This document shows, in pieces, positions 1 through 7,571 of a stretch of 24,108 nucleotides of DNA; the first letter of the stretch is position 1; every line of letters begins with the position of its first letter. The stretch is from an uncultured bacterium (GTDB lineage: Bacteria > Actinomycetota > Coriobacteriia > Coriobacteriales > Coriobacteriaceae), in contig CAJMPZ010000037.1 of assembly GCA_905215445.1 (NCBI GenBank), forward strand, positions 1 through 24,108, read 5' to 3'. The notes below the pieces were generated by a model, which saw only the letters and a program-made list of their open reading frames with translations, did no database searches and was not told where the DNA came from. The position numbers and the translations under genes are program-made.

Positions 1-56
1 ACCGATGCAAGCAATAAATAAATTCCTAGTATATCGCACTCACTCCTAAGCAGGGT

Positions 57-76
57 TTGGGGCAGGCACGCCCCAA
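57..76. repeat. Short GC-rich hairpin beside mobile-element remnants
   Basis: A perfect 7-bp inverted repeat (TTGGGGC and GCCCCAA) with a 6-nt loop. It lies just beyond the 3' end of the transposase remnant, so it could be a terminator or part of a dispersed repeat. No good T-run follows on either strand. Confidence 0.4.
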
Positions 77-131
77 CAAGAAGCTGTCCCAAAGGGGCAA
101 GAATGGGGACTGCGGATGATTTCATGGACCG

Positions 132-362
132 TCACGCGGCCCTTCCCAGCGCGGAGCGGAACTCAGCCGGCGTGCGGCCACCGAGCGCATCGCTGCGCCT
201 CTCCGTATTATATCGACCGATCCAGCCCCCGAGCTCCTCGATGAAGCGGGCGGGGGTCCAGTCCGACCAGTCCCTGCCGTGCCAGAACTCCCTCTTGAGC
301 AGGCCGAAGAAGCCCTCCATCGCCGCGTTGTCCGGGCTGCAGCCCTTTGCGGACTGGATTGG
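132..362 (-). pseudogene. IS3-family transposase, C-terminal remnant
   Basis: This is the last part of the DDE integrase core of an IS3-family (IS150-like) OrfB transposase. The readable frame contains KGCSPDNAAMEGFFGLLKRE, the family's DN..xE.FF..LK.E block that carries the third catalytic acidic residue. It continues through the usual C-terminal W..YN..R....L...TP.EFR region and ends at a natural TGA. The frame is closed by an in-frame TAG at 363-365, and the first two thirds of the transposase, with its two catalytic aspartates, are absent from the window. It is therefore non-functional. No clear terminal inverted repeats or target duplication could be assigned. Confidence 0.8.
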
Positions 363-457
363 CTACACTGATGTGGACAGTTCCGGGAGGGGCGCAAGAG
401 ACGGGAAGGCCGCGTGCGCGTTCCTGCGCGAGGGCCGCGGGGATGGGCCGCCTGGGT

Positions 458-607
458 ACGGCGCCTGTCAACTCGGTCTACGTCTTTGATGACCGGGTCG
501 TACTCAATATCAACTTCACGGATGATGCCAAAACGGTCACCCGTGAGGAAGTGTTGGGTTCGAGTGCTATGGACAATGCTCCAGCATGCTGGGATCGAAC
601 TCGCTAG
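458..607 (+). pseudogene. Large serine recombinase, C-terminal remnant
   Basis: This plus-strand frame contains VNSVYVFDDRVVLNINF, then a D-D-A-K-T-V-T segment and EEVLGSS. That resembles the extreme C-terminus of large serine recombinases from integrative elements, which typically end in a VY-V-Y/F-DD-hydrophobic strand, a charged K-T-V/I-T turn and an acidic helix. The catalytic resolvase domain and the zinc-ribbon region are missing, and the frame has no start codon of its own. The last dozen codons run into the 3' end of the neighbouring DUF523 gene (stop at 567), so the original reading frame probably ended at or near a rearrangement junction around 550-567. Family recognition is from memory of the pattern. 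Confidence 0.6.
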
Positions 608-1028
608 CCGGAATCACACGGTACCCGTGACGCAGCAACAGATCGACGAAAACGCCGTTGCCCGCTGTAAGGGTGCCGCTGAATGTTCCGTCGTAGATGC
701 GGCCCGCGCCGCACGAGGGACTACGGTCCTGCAAGATGCACGCAGCGATCTCGGACGGGCCGCCAAAGTGCTCGCACATATCGAGCGCGCGTTGGGCACC
801 ATGGCGAAACTCGCGATCAACCGACACGCCCTCGCGGGTGCGAACCTCACAGCCCACGATCTCGGACGGGTCGCGCGGCGTGGGCAGACCGCCAAAAACC
901 TCGGGGCATACGAGGAGCACCTCGGTCCCCGTACGCTCGCAAGCCTCGACCAACGCGCGGTGGTAATTGTCGAGCCCGTTATACTTGCAGCTCTCGCCCA
1001 TCAAACAGGCGCTTACCACGATCTTCAT
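567..1028 (-). CDS. DUF523 family protein (TudS-like, putative Fe-S desulfidase)
   Basis: A 153-residue DUF523 protein. It shows the family's N-terminal VSACLMGESCKYNG motif, the central CPEVFGGLPTPR motif and the cysteine motif ILQDRSPSCG. Some DUF523 members (TudS) are [4Fe-4S] enzymes that remove sulfur from thiouracil, and the conserved cysteines seen here fit cluster binding. The substrate of this protein is unknown. The start is the third in-frame candidate: GAGAGGG stands 6 nt before ATG-AAG at 1028, whereas the TTG at 1043 has no such site. It lies downstream of ftsH on the same strand, beyond the ftsH terminator, so it is probably expressed by read-through or from a promoter I cannot see. 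Mobile-element remnants abut its 3' end. Confidence 0.85.
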   Translation of the reverse strand: MKIVVSACLMGESCKYNGLDNYHRALVEACERTGTEVLLVCPEVFGGLPTPRDPSEIVGCEVRTREGVSVDREFRHGAQRALDMCEHFGGPSEIAACILQDRSPSCGAGRIYDGTFSGTLTAGNGVFVDLLLRHGYRVIPASEFDPSMLEHCP

Positions 1029-1045
1029 TTCCATCCCTCTCAAGC

Positions 1046-1082
1046 AAAACGCCCCATTTGAGAAAGCTGCTCAAATGGGGCG
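1046..1082 (-). terminator. Rho-independent terminator of ftsH
   Basis: A perfect 13-bp inverted repeat (1050-1062 and 1070-1082) with a 7-nt loop. On the minus strand it is followed by TTTTGCTT. It lies 28 nt past the ftsH stop, immediately upstream of the DUF523 ribosome binding site. Confidence 0.9.
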
Positions 1083-1109
1083 TCGGCGTTTACTGGCTCG
1101 GCCGCGGCT

Positions 1110-3017
1110 TTACTGCTGCTTTGGCATCAGTGGATTCTCGCGCGTGAGGAGATTCATGAACTCCTCGCCCGTGATCGTCTCCTTCTTGTACAGATAACGA
1201 GCCAGCTCATGGAGCTTAAACTTGTTCTCCTTGAGGATCTGCAGGGCGCGGTCGTGCGCATCCTCAATCAACTTGGCGACGATCGCGTCGACGCGCTCGG
1301 CCGTACCGGGGGCACAGGTGAGCGACGTGTCCTGGTTGAGGTAGGCATTCTGAACGGTACCGAGCGCCATCATGCCAAACTCTTCCGACATACCAAAGCG
1401 CGTCACCATGTTGCGAGCGAGCTTGGTGGCCTGCTCGATATCGTTGGCAGCGCCGGTCGTCATCTCACCAAAGATGAGCTCCTCGGCAGCACGTCCGCCG
1501 CAATAGACGGCGAGCTTGTCCAAGACCTCCTGGCGCGTGGTCAGGAAGCGCTCGTCCTCCTCGACCTGCATGGTGTAGCCCAGAGCGCCGCTCGTACGGG
1601 GAACGATCGTGATCTTGGTAACCGGTGCCGAGCCCTTCTGGCGTGCGGCAACGATGGCGTGGCCGATCTCGTGGTAGGAGACGACCTGCTTCTCGTGGTC
1701 GGACAGCACCGTGGACTTACGCTGCTGGCCGGCGATGACGACCTCCACCGACTCCTCAAAGTCATCCTGAGTCGCGCGTTTGCGACCCTCGCGGACGGCG
1801 CGCAGGGCGCCCTCGTTGATGATGTTGGCCAGATCGGCACCCGAAGCACCAGGCGTGGCGCGGGCGATCGCGGTCAGATCGATCGGGGGCTGCGTCTTAA
1901 CGCTCTTGGCGTGCAGCTCGAGGATGTTCTTGCGGCCGGTCAGGTCGGGCAGCTCAACGGGGATGCGGCGGTCAAAGCGGCCGGGGCGCAGCAGGGCCGG
2001 ATCAAGGCTGTCGGGACGGTTGGTCGCAGCGAGGACGACGATACCCTTGTGGTTATCGAATCCATCCATCTCGGTCAGCAGCTGATTGAGCGTCTGCTCG
2101 CGCTCGTCGTTGCCACTAAAGCCGCCGCCATCGCGCTTCTTACCGATGGTATCGATCTCGTCGATAAAGACGATGCACGGGGCCTTTTCCTTGGCCTGCT
2201 TAAACAGGTCGCGAACCTTAGCGGCGCCGCGGCCGACAAACATCTCAACAAACTCAGAACCAGAAATACTAAAGAACGGCACGCCCGCCTCGCCGGCCAC
2301 AGCCTTGGCGAGCAGGGTTTTACCGGTACCCGGAGGGCCGACAAGGAGAGCGCCGCGTGGCAGTTTGGCGCCGATCTCCTCGTAGCGCTGCGGCTTCTCC
2401 AGAAAGTCGACGACCTCCTTGAGGGACTCCTTGGCCTCTTCCTGGCCGGCGACATCCTTAAAGGTCACGCCCACGTCCTTGGAGGCGATCACGCGCGCGC
2501 CGGACTTGCCCAGTCCACCGCCGCCAAAACCACCGCCGCCAAAGTTCATCGACGGACCGTCATCACCCATGGCCTTCTTCATGCGGCGGTTGAGCCACCA
2601 GCCAATCAGGAAGAAAATCACCATGGGAAGAATGAGGGTGAGCAGGTAGTAGGTCATCAGGCCCGAGTTCTTATCGGGAACGACCGACTCAAGCGAAGCA
2701 CCGGACTCAAGCACGCGATCGGTAAAGCCCGCGTCATTCGGCACACCGGTCGTCTTGTAGGCGATATTCTCGTCCTCGCCCTTCTTGGTGTAATAAATCG
2801 TGTAATCGTCCGTGTTGTACTCGACCTTGTCGACGCTCTTCTTATCGAGCGCTTTGACAAACGTCGAATAATCGGTCTTCGTAATCTGCTGCGTGTGACC
2901 GATGTTGGGGAACAGAACGGTCGAGAGCACGAGGTAGACGACGAAGGCGATGAGCACGTAGAGGATCATATTCCGTCTACGTTTATTGTCATCCATCTCC
3001 ATCTGCTTGAACTCCAT
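1110..3017 (-). CDS. ftsH: ATP-dependent zinc metalloprotease FtsH
   Basis: A membrane-bound AAA+ protease that extracts and degrades membrane and unstable cytosolic proteins as a hexamer. The 635 residues run in the standard order: transmembrane helix 1 (about 17-36), an extracytoplasmic domain, transmembrane helix 2 (about 121-142), a glycine-rich linker (about 160-170), Walker A GPPGTGKT (227-234), Walker B VFIDEID (283-289), the second region of homology ATNRPDSLDPALLRPGRFDR (331-350), and the protease site HEIGH (449-453) with the likely third zinc ligand D526. Length is normal. The start is uncertain: the ATG at 3017 has a poor ribosome site, while the ATG at 3002 (Met6) has GGAG 9 nt upstream. 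It is transcribed divergently from the adenosyltransferase gene across 77 bases and closed by the strong hairpin at 1050-1082. Confidence 0.97.
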   Translation of the reverse strand: MEFKQMEMDDNKRRRNMILYVLIAFVVYLVLSTVLFPNIGHTQQITKTDYSTFVKALDKKSVDKVEYNTDDYTIYYTKKGEDENIAYKTTGVPNDAGFTDRVLESGASLESVVPDKNSGLMTYYLLTLILPMVIFFLIGWWLNRRMKKAMGDDGPSMNFGGGGFGGGGLGKSGARVIASKDVGVTFKDVAGQEEAKESLKEVVDFLEKPQRYEEIGAKLPRGALLVGPPGTGKTLLAKAVAGEAGVPFFSISGSEFVEMFVGRGAAKVRDLFKQAKEKAPCIVFIDEIDTIGKKRDGGGFSGNDEREQTLNQLLTEMDGFDNHKGIVVLAATNRPDSLDPALLRPGRFDRRIPVELPDLTGRKNILELHAKSVKTQPPIDLTAIARATPGASGADLANIINEGALRAVREGRKRATQDDFEESVEVVIAGQQRKSTVLSDHEKQVVSYHEIGHAIVAARQKGSAPVTKITIVPRTSGALGYTMQVEEDERFLTTRQEVLDKLAVYCGGRAAEELIFGEMTTGAANDIEQATKLARNMVTRFGMSEEFGMMALGTVQNAYLNQDTSLTCAPGTAERVDAIVAKLIEDAHDRALQILKENKFKLHELARYLYKKETITGEEFMNLLTRENPLMPKQQ

Positions 3018-3094
3018 CTACTGGGGTTGATAATGTTTTCTAGAATACCCAACCCGGACGGCGATAAACCGACGCCGGGCACGAAAGGACAGAG
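3018..3094. other. Divergent ftsH / corrinoid adenosyltransferase intergenic region
   Basis: Must hold the promoters of both flanking genes. It contains a GGGTTG and CAACCC dyad around an AT-rich core, with a TATTCT (minus strand, 3042-3047) that could be a -10 box for ftsH. No convincing -35 partner was found, and no cobalamin riboswitch is visible; the space is too short for one. Confidence 0.4.
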
Positions 3095-3580
3095 ATGGCA
3101 TCACTGGGAGTCGGCAAGGTTCAAATCTATACGGGCGACGGCAAGGGCAAGACGACGGCTGCGCTGGGGCTCGCGCTGCGCGCCACGGGCTATGGACTTA
3201 ACGTACTCATGCTTCAGTTTGCCAAGAAGCTGCACTGCGCCGAACATGACGCAGCTCCTCGATTGGGGCTACGCATCGTACAAGCCAACCGCGACACACC
3301 CGAAGCCTGCGCTGCACAGATCATGGAGCTGGCGCGCGAGCAGATATCACAGGTCGACGTTCTGATTTTGGATGAACTCGGCGAGGCCATGCGACGGGGC
3401 TTTGTGACGCGCGAAGATGTCGAAGCGTTGATCGCGATGAAACCAACCACCACGGAGCTCGTGCTCACCGGCCGCGGCCTGCTGCCCCTCGCCGACCTTG
3501 CCGACCTAGTTACCGAAATGCGCCCCGTCAAACACTACTTCGACGAAGGCCTCCTAGCCCGCCAAGGCATCGAATACTAA
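3095..3580 (+). CDS. Cob(I)alamin / cob(I)yrinic acid a,c-diamide adenosyltransferase, CobO-BtuR type
   Basis: Transfers the 5'-deoxyadenosyl group of ATP to the cobalt of a reduced corrinoid, making the coenzyme form of vitamin B12. The protein (161 residues) has the N-terminal P-loop GDGKGKTT (14-21) followed by AALGLALRA, the central ILDEL segment, the ELVLTGRG segment, and the C-terminal ADLVTEMRPVKHYF and AR.GIEY endings that mark the CobO/BtuR family. It is shorter than typical members, which have roughly 175-215 residues; the loss lies between QFAKK and the ILDEL strand. AAAGGA stands a few nt before the ATG. No cobalamin synthesis genes are nearby, so salvage of external corrinoids is a reasonable inference. 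Confidence 0.88.
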   Translation: MASLGVGKVQIYTGDGKGKTTAALGLALRATGYGLNVLMLQFAKKLHCAEHDAAPRLGLRIVQANRDTPEACAAQIMELAREQISQVDVLILDELGEAMRRGFVTREDVEALIAMKPTTTELVLTGRGLLPLADLADLVTEMRPVKHYFDEGLLARQGIEY

Positions 3581-3614
3581 ATGATCCGAAGGGGACGGAG
3601 GAAAACGGATCATT
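3580..3614. repeat. Palindromic element / bidirectional terminator between convergent genes
   Basis: Inverted repeat AATGATCCG (3580-3588) and CGGATCATT (3606-3614) with a 17-nt G-rich loop. It starts at the last base of the upstream stop codon and overlaps the stop codon of the convergent MATE gene. T-runs are weak, so it may be a dispersed palindromic repeat that also ends transcription from both sides. Confidence 0.6.
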
Positions 3615-4962
3615 AGGCGGTGGCGCGGCCGAGCCAGTTGCCGCTGTGGTGGTAGATGGTAAACATCGTGGCCGTGATGAGCCAGGTTACGGGGTAAACC
3701 AGCAGCAGGTGCTCAAGCGACGGATCGAACGGCATAATCGCAAACACCCAGATCACCCTGAGCACGACGGTGCCAAAAATCGTGAGCAGCATGGGCTGCA
3801 AGCTCACGCCGGCGCCGCGAATGGAGCCCGACGCATTTTCGATAATCGAGAAGATCGCGTAGAACGGCGCGATGAAATGAAGAATCGTCGTGGTGTACGC
3901 CGAAATCGAAGCATCGTCGACAAACAGACGCGACAACGGGCCCGAGAACACCATCAGCACGGCAGAGAGGCCACCGATCAGCGCAAACGAAAGCACGAGC
4001 GACGTGTGGTAGCCCTTGCGCATGCGCTCGTAATTACGCGCGCCAAAGTTCTGCGCCGAGAACGTAGTGATCGATACGCCGAGCGCCTCGGTCACCATCC
4101 AGATAATGCCATCCAGGCGCCCAGATAGACCCCATGCCGTGGTGACATCGGCACCAAACGAGTTGACCGACATCTGGATCAGCACGTTCGAGATCGAATA
4201 GGCAGCCGATTGAAAACCGAGTGGCAGACCGCACGAGATCATACTCTTACAAATACCGCGATCGATGCCGAGCTTAGACAGCGAAAGACGCCATGCACCC
4301 GGAGCGCGCATCATGCGCAACACGATCATCGTTGCATTGGAGCAAATGGTCAGCGCTACCGCGATGCCGCAGCCCAGCGCCTCCATATGCAACACAGCAA
4401 CAAAGATGATATCCAGCACCACGTTAACAAGGCAGCCAGAGGCAATGATCACAGCGGGACCGCGCGTATCCCCCACGGCACGCAGCAGTGCGGTTCCCAT
4501 ATTAAGCAGCAGTGCCGCAACCATCGCGGCAAAATAACAGCGAGCATAGGCAACGCCCTCGGCAAGTAGCTCGTGCGGCGTATTCATCAACACCAGCATG
4601 GGCTCGACAAAAACCATGCCAAGAATGGAAACGACGATGCCGCCCACCAAAGCAAGCGTCATGGCTGTATGGACCGAACGGCTCAGACGCTCGCTATCGT
4701 GCTGGCCAAAAAACTGACCCGTGATAACGGCACAACCGGCGCCAACGCCAACGCAAAAACCAATGCAGAGCTCGGTGAGCACCATCGTGGCTTGAATGCC
4801 GCCAAGCGCAAGCTTGCCGCCAAACTGACCGACGATATAGGTGCCGATAAGCGTGTAAGCCTGCTGAAAAAACGAGCTAAAGAAGATAGGGACGCACAGC
4901 GAAAGCAGCTGCTGCCAAATGACACCCTGCGTCACATCGATAGCCGTAGATTTCTTAGCCAC
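3613..4962 (-). CDS. MATE-family multidrug/sodium efflux transporter
   Basis: A 449-residue polytopic membrane protein of the MATE (multi-antimicrobial extrusion) family, which exports cationic drugs or metabolites in exchange for Na+ or H+. The N-terminus (WQQLLSLCVPIFFSSFFQQA, then YTLIGTYIVGQFGG) and the internal duplication that begins near SMISCGLPLGFQSAAYSISN fit the two six-helix bundles of the family, with about 12 hydrophobic segments in all. Length is typical. The start is taken as GTG at 4962, which has GGGAGG 4 nt upstream; a TTG ten codons earlier (4992) lacks a site. It is a lone minus-strand gene, convergent with the adenosyltransferase gene. Substrate cannot be told from sequence. 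Confidence 0.9.
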   Translation of the reverse strand: MAKKSTAIDVTQGVIWQQLLSLCVPIFFSSFFQQAYTLIGTYIVGQFGGKLALGGIQATMVLTELCIGFCVGVGAGCAVITGQFFGQHDSERLSRSVHTAMTLALVGGIVVSILGMVFVEPMLVLMNTPHELLAEGVAYARCYFAAMVAALLLNMGTALLRAVGDTRGPAVIIASGCLVNVVLDIIFVAVLHMEALGCGIAVALTICSNATMIVLRMMRAPGAWRLSLSKLGIDRGICKSMISCGLPLGFQSAAYSISNVLIQMSVNSFGADVTTAWGLSGRLDGIIWMVTEALGVSITTFSAQNFGARNYERMRKGYHTSLVLSFALIGGLSAVLMVFSGPLSRLFVDDASISAYTTTILHFIAPFYAIFSIIENASGSIRGAGVSLQPMLLTIFGTVVLRVIWVFAIMPFDPSLEHLLLVYPVTWLITATMFTIYHHSGNWLGRATA

Positions 4963-4991
4963 ACGCCCTCCCCACCAGCGTACGTCAAACA

Positions 4992-5020
4992 ATAAAACGG
5001 CAATTTAAGACCAAAGCCAA
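4992..5020 (-). promoter_or_regulatory. Possible promoter of the MATE gene
   Basis: On the minus strand TTGGCT (5015-5020) and TTTTAT (4992-4997) are separated by 17 nt, about 30 nt upstream of the GTG start. Both boxes match the housekeeping consensus only in part. Confidence 0.4.
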
Positions 5021-5087
5021 TACCAGCTTAGCACCGACCGGGATCGGCCGATACACCCCGAATCAGAGCCCGGTGCGAAATATCTGC

Positions 5088-6002
5088 CTAGTGATACAGC
5101 CCCGGCTGGTAGTGGTACTCGTTGCTCACATGCGGACACAGCTGCCAAAAGGCAACAGCACTTGCCGCGGCCACGTTGAGCGAATCGACCCCATGCGCCA
5201 TCGGAATACGCACGGCGCGGTCGCAGCCGGCAATGGTCTTGGCGCCCAAGCCGGCACCCTCGGTACCCATAAAAATCGCCAAGCGATCAATCTTCTGCAG
5301 CACAGGATCGTCCAGCGAAACGGAATCATCCGTCAACGCCATAGCGGCACACGAAAAACCGGCATCATGAAGCGCGGCCAGGCCATCATGTGGCCACACG
5401 CGAGCCTCACTGCCAATACGCGTCCACGGCACTTGAAACACGGTGCCCATGCTCACGCGGGCCGAGCGACGATACAGCGGGTCGCAGCACGTAGGGCTCA
5501 CCAGAATGCCGTCGACATTGAGCGCGGCAGCCGAGCGGAAAATCGCGCCCACGTTCGTGTGGTCGACAATGCCCTCGAGCACGCACACGCGCACAGGGCG
5601 CTCCCCCGCCGCCTCGACAACGCCACCCAAGAACTCATCGACCGGAATCTGACGCGGGCGACGAAACGCCGCGAGCGCACCGCGCGTCACGTTAAAGCCC
5701 GTCAACTGCTCCATGAGCTCCATCGAGGCCACGAACACCGGGACCGGACCCGCTCCCTCGCGCACAACCAAGCGCTCAAACAGCGGCATCATCTGGTCGA
5801 GCCAGCGTTCACCCAAAAGAAAGCTCACCGGCTCGTATCCGGCACGCACCGCACGCTCGATGACCTTGGCACTCTCGGCGATAAAAATGCCCTTCTGCGG
5901 CTCCAGCACGCAGCGCAGCTCACGCTCGGTCAGTCGCACGTAGGCATCAAGCCGCTCGTCCTCGAGCGAATCGATTCGCAGCACCTCAACGGCATCAGTC
6001 AT
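5088..6002 (-). CDS. SpoU/TrmH-family RNA 2'-O-methyltransferase
   Basis: Methylates a ribose 2'-OH of tRNA or rRNA using S-adenosylmethionine. The 304 residues show an N-terminal substrate-binding region and a C-terminal SPOUT (knotted) domain with all three motifs: motif 1 LEGIVDHTNVGAIFRSAAAL (142-161, with the catalytic Arg at 156), motif 2 MGTEGAGL (245-252), and motif 3 VRIPMAHGVDSLNVAAASA (264-282). This is a complete, intact SpoU methylase, but the target nucleotide cannot be assigned. The ribosome site before the ATG is weak (AGAAGGG about 15 nt away), yet no better in-frame start was seen. It lies between the thyA-folA terminator and the MATE promoter and appears to be its own transcription unit. 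Confidence 0.92.
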   Translation of the reverse strand: MTDAVEVLRIDSLEDERLDAYVRLTERELRCVLEPQKGIFIAESAKVIERAVRAGYEPVSFLLGERWLDQMMPLFERLVVREGAGPVPVFVASMELMEQLTGFNVTRGALAAFRRPRQIPVDEFLGGVVEAAGERPVRVCVLEGIVDHTNVGAIFRSAAALNVDGILVSPTCCDPLYRRSARVSMGTVFQVPWTRIGSEARVWPHDGLAALHDAGFSCAAMALTDDSVSLDDPVLQKIDRLAIFMGTEGAGLGAKTIAGCDRAVRIPMAHGVDSLNVAAASAVAFWQLCPHVSNEYHYQPGLYH

Positions 6003-6040
6003 AGCAGCCAGCCCGCACCCTTCTTACAGCAGCATCTATA

Positions 6041-6067
6041 TCAAACGAGGCGACGCCAAGCGCCGCC
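6041..6067 (-). terminator. Probable terminator of thyA-folA
   Basis: GGCGACGC (6049-6056) pairs with GCGCCGCC (6060-6067) around a 3-nt loop with one mismatch. On the minus strand it is followed by TCGTTTGA. It sits about 45 nt past the folA stop and ahead of the methyltransferase gene. Confidence 0.55.
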
Positions 6068-6111
6068 CCTCAATCATTCCAACCCGATAATACCGTGGGC
6101 AAATAGGAGAT

Positions 6112-6630
6112 TTACGCCTCAACGCGACGATACGTCACGAACTCATAATCGAGGCCTTCGTCACCCTCGCCCGCGGCAATCGTGGCAACCCCTTCGCGCC
6201 GCGCAACTTCCCACGCGGGATCGGCGTCCAAGTCGGGAAAGTACGTGTCCACGGGATGGACGCAGTGGTTATGCGTGACCTCGGCCTCGGCGCAATGCAG
6301 CAAAAACTGCCGATACACCTCACCGCCACCGATCACCCACGCAACGGGCTCATCGGCTACCGCGGTGAGCGCTTCGTCGACGCTATGCACCACGTCGACG
6401 CCCTCGGCAGCATAGTCCTCATCGCGCGTGAGCACGATATTACGACGGTTCTTGAGCGGACGCCCGCCGGGAAAACTCAGCAGCGTCTTGCGTCCCATAA
6501 TGACCGGGCAGCCTTTGGTGCGCGCCACAAAATGACGCATGTCGGCGCGATTAGACACGACCATGTCACCCTCGCACCCAATGCCCCAATCGTCACACAC
6601 GGCGACAATGGCGGAAAGCTTACACGTCAT
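6112..6630 (-). CDS. folA: Dihydrofolate reductase
   Basis: Reduces dihydrofolate to tetrahydrofolate with NADPH, regenerating the folate consumed by the adjacent thymidylate synthase. About 172 residues. Visible family features are SAIVAVCDDWGIG (6-18), the MGRKTLLSFPGGRPLKNRRN cofactor-binding stretch with IVLTR, and VIGGGEVYRQFL. The active-site acid is D30, equivalent to E. coli D27. The usual LPW or MPW of the Met20 loop is replaced by MVV (23-25), so the near-universal Trp is Val. The ATG at 6630 has AGGTG 6 nt upstream and starts 9 nt past the thyA stop, so the two genes are cotranscribed and probably coupled. Confidence 0.93.
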   Translation of the reverse strand: MTCKLSAIVAVCDDWGIGCEGDMVVSNRADMRHFVARTKGCPVIMGRKTLLSFPGGRPLKNRRNIVLTRDEDYAAEGVDVVHSVDEALTAVADEPVAWVIGGGEVYRQFLLHCAEAEVTHNHCVHPVDTYFPDLDADPAWEVARREGVATIAAGEGDEGLDYEFVTYRRVEA

Positions 6631-6639
6631 GCGCGTCAC

Positions 6640-7488
6640 CTACACCGCAATGGGGATGTTCTTGACCTGCGGGCCGTGCTCATAGCCCTCGACGATCAGA
6701 TCCTCGGTCGTAAACGCATAGAAGTCATGTACATCGGGGTTAAGCGTTACCTTAGGCGCGGCAAACTGCGGACGCTCGATAAGCTCGCGGACGATATCGA
6801 CATGACGGTCGTAAATGTGGGCATCGGCGATCACATGCAGCAGCTCGCCGGGAATCATATCGACCGATTGCGCGACCATCATCAGCAAGATGGCGTACTG
6901 GCACACATTCCAGTTGTTCGCGGCCAAAATGTCCTGGCTGCGCTGGTTGAGAATCATGTTGAGCGTCGGTTTGTCATCCTGCGGGCGCTGCGTCACGTTA
7001 TACGTCACGCTGTAGGCGCACGGATACAGGTGCATCTCGGACAGGTCGCTAAACACATAGGTATTCGTCATAATGCGGCGGCTGTACGGCGTGTTCTTAA
7101 GGTCGTACAGAACGCGGTCCATCTGGTCGAAATCGCCCTCGGCATAATGGCTCTTCTGCCCAATCTGATACCCGTAGGCCTTGCCGATGGAACCGGTCTC
7201 GTCGGCCCACTCATCCCAAATATGGCTGTTGAGGTCATGCACGTTATTGGACTTCTTTTGATAGATCCATAGGATCTCATCCATGGCAGATTTGAGGGCC
7301 GTACGACGCAGGGTAAGCGCCGGAAACTCCTCGCGCAGGTCGTAGCGTGCCGTGACACCAAAGTTTTTAATGGTATAGGCAGGGGTGCCGTCCTCCCACA
7401 CCGGACGGACCTTTTGGCCCTCGGTGGTGGTGCCATGGTCCAGAATATCGCGGCACATGGTTACAAACTGTTGATCAGCCTTGCTCAT
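6640..7488 (-). CDS. thyA: Thymidylate synthase
   Basis: Makes dTMP from dUMP using methylene-tetrahydrofolate as carbon donor and reductant. The protein has 282 residues. It has the catalytic cysteine in HLYPCAYS, followed by NQRSQDILAANNWNVCQY (the Arg-Ser-x-Asp phosphate and dUMP motif and the Asn that reads the uracil ring), then AHIYDRH and the C-terminal IPIAV cap. The loop after the cysteine is closer to the divergent B. subtilis-type ThyA than to the E. coli enzyme. The ATG at 7488 has AGGAGGG 3-5 nt upstream. A longer open frame upstream of this start is not homologous and was discarded. It heads the thyA-folA unit. Confidence 0.95.
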   Translation of the reverse strand: MSKADQQFVTMCRDILDHGTTTEGQKVRPVWEDGTPAYTIKNFGVTARYDLREEFPALTLRRTALKSAMDEILWIYQKKSNNVHDLNSHIWDEWADETGSIGKAYGYQIGQKSHYAEGDFDQMDRVLYDLKNTPYSRRIMTNTYVFSDLSEMHLYPCAYSVTYNVTQRPQDDKPTLNMILNQRSQDILAANNWNVCQYAILLMMVAQSVDMIPGELLHVIADAHIYDRHVDIVRELIERPQFAAPKVTLNPDVHDFYAFTTEDLIVEGYEHGPQVKNIPIAV

Positions 7489-7522
7489 TGACCCTCCTGT
7501 CAGTCGCCTATAAGCGAGATTC

Positions 7523-7528
7523 ATTGTA
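7523..7528 (-). promoter_or_regulatory. Probable -10 box of the thyA promoter
   Basis: TACAAT on the minus strand lies about 35 nt upstream of the thyA ATG, in a leader otherwise rich in GC. No good -35 box lies 16-18 nt upstream, so the promoter may depend on an activator or on extended -10 contacts. Confidence 0.45.
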
Positions 7529-7571
7529 GCCCAGGCGCACGCGGCCCCACAGCCCAAACATAAGCCCTCGT

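Noticed and set aside
3018..3094. Cobalamin riboswitch upstream of the adenosyltransferase gene
   Set aside because: The gap is only 77 nt, too short for the structure, and no B12-box-like sequence was seen.
1209..3365. A 718-codon plus-strand open frame opposite ftsH
   Set aside because: It mirrors a complete, motif-rich ftsH gene; long antisense frames are expected in high-GC coding DNA, and its protein has no recognisable domain.
5073..6278. A 401-codon plus-strand frame opposite the SpoU methyltransferase
   Set aside because: Composition is rich in Arg and His with no domain; the minus-strand methylase has all three motifs.
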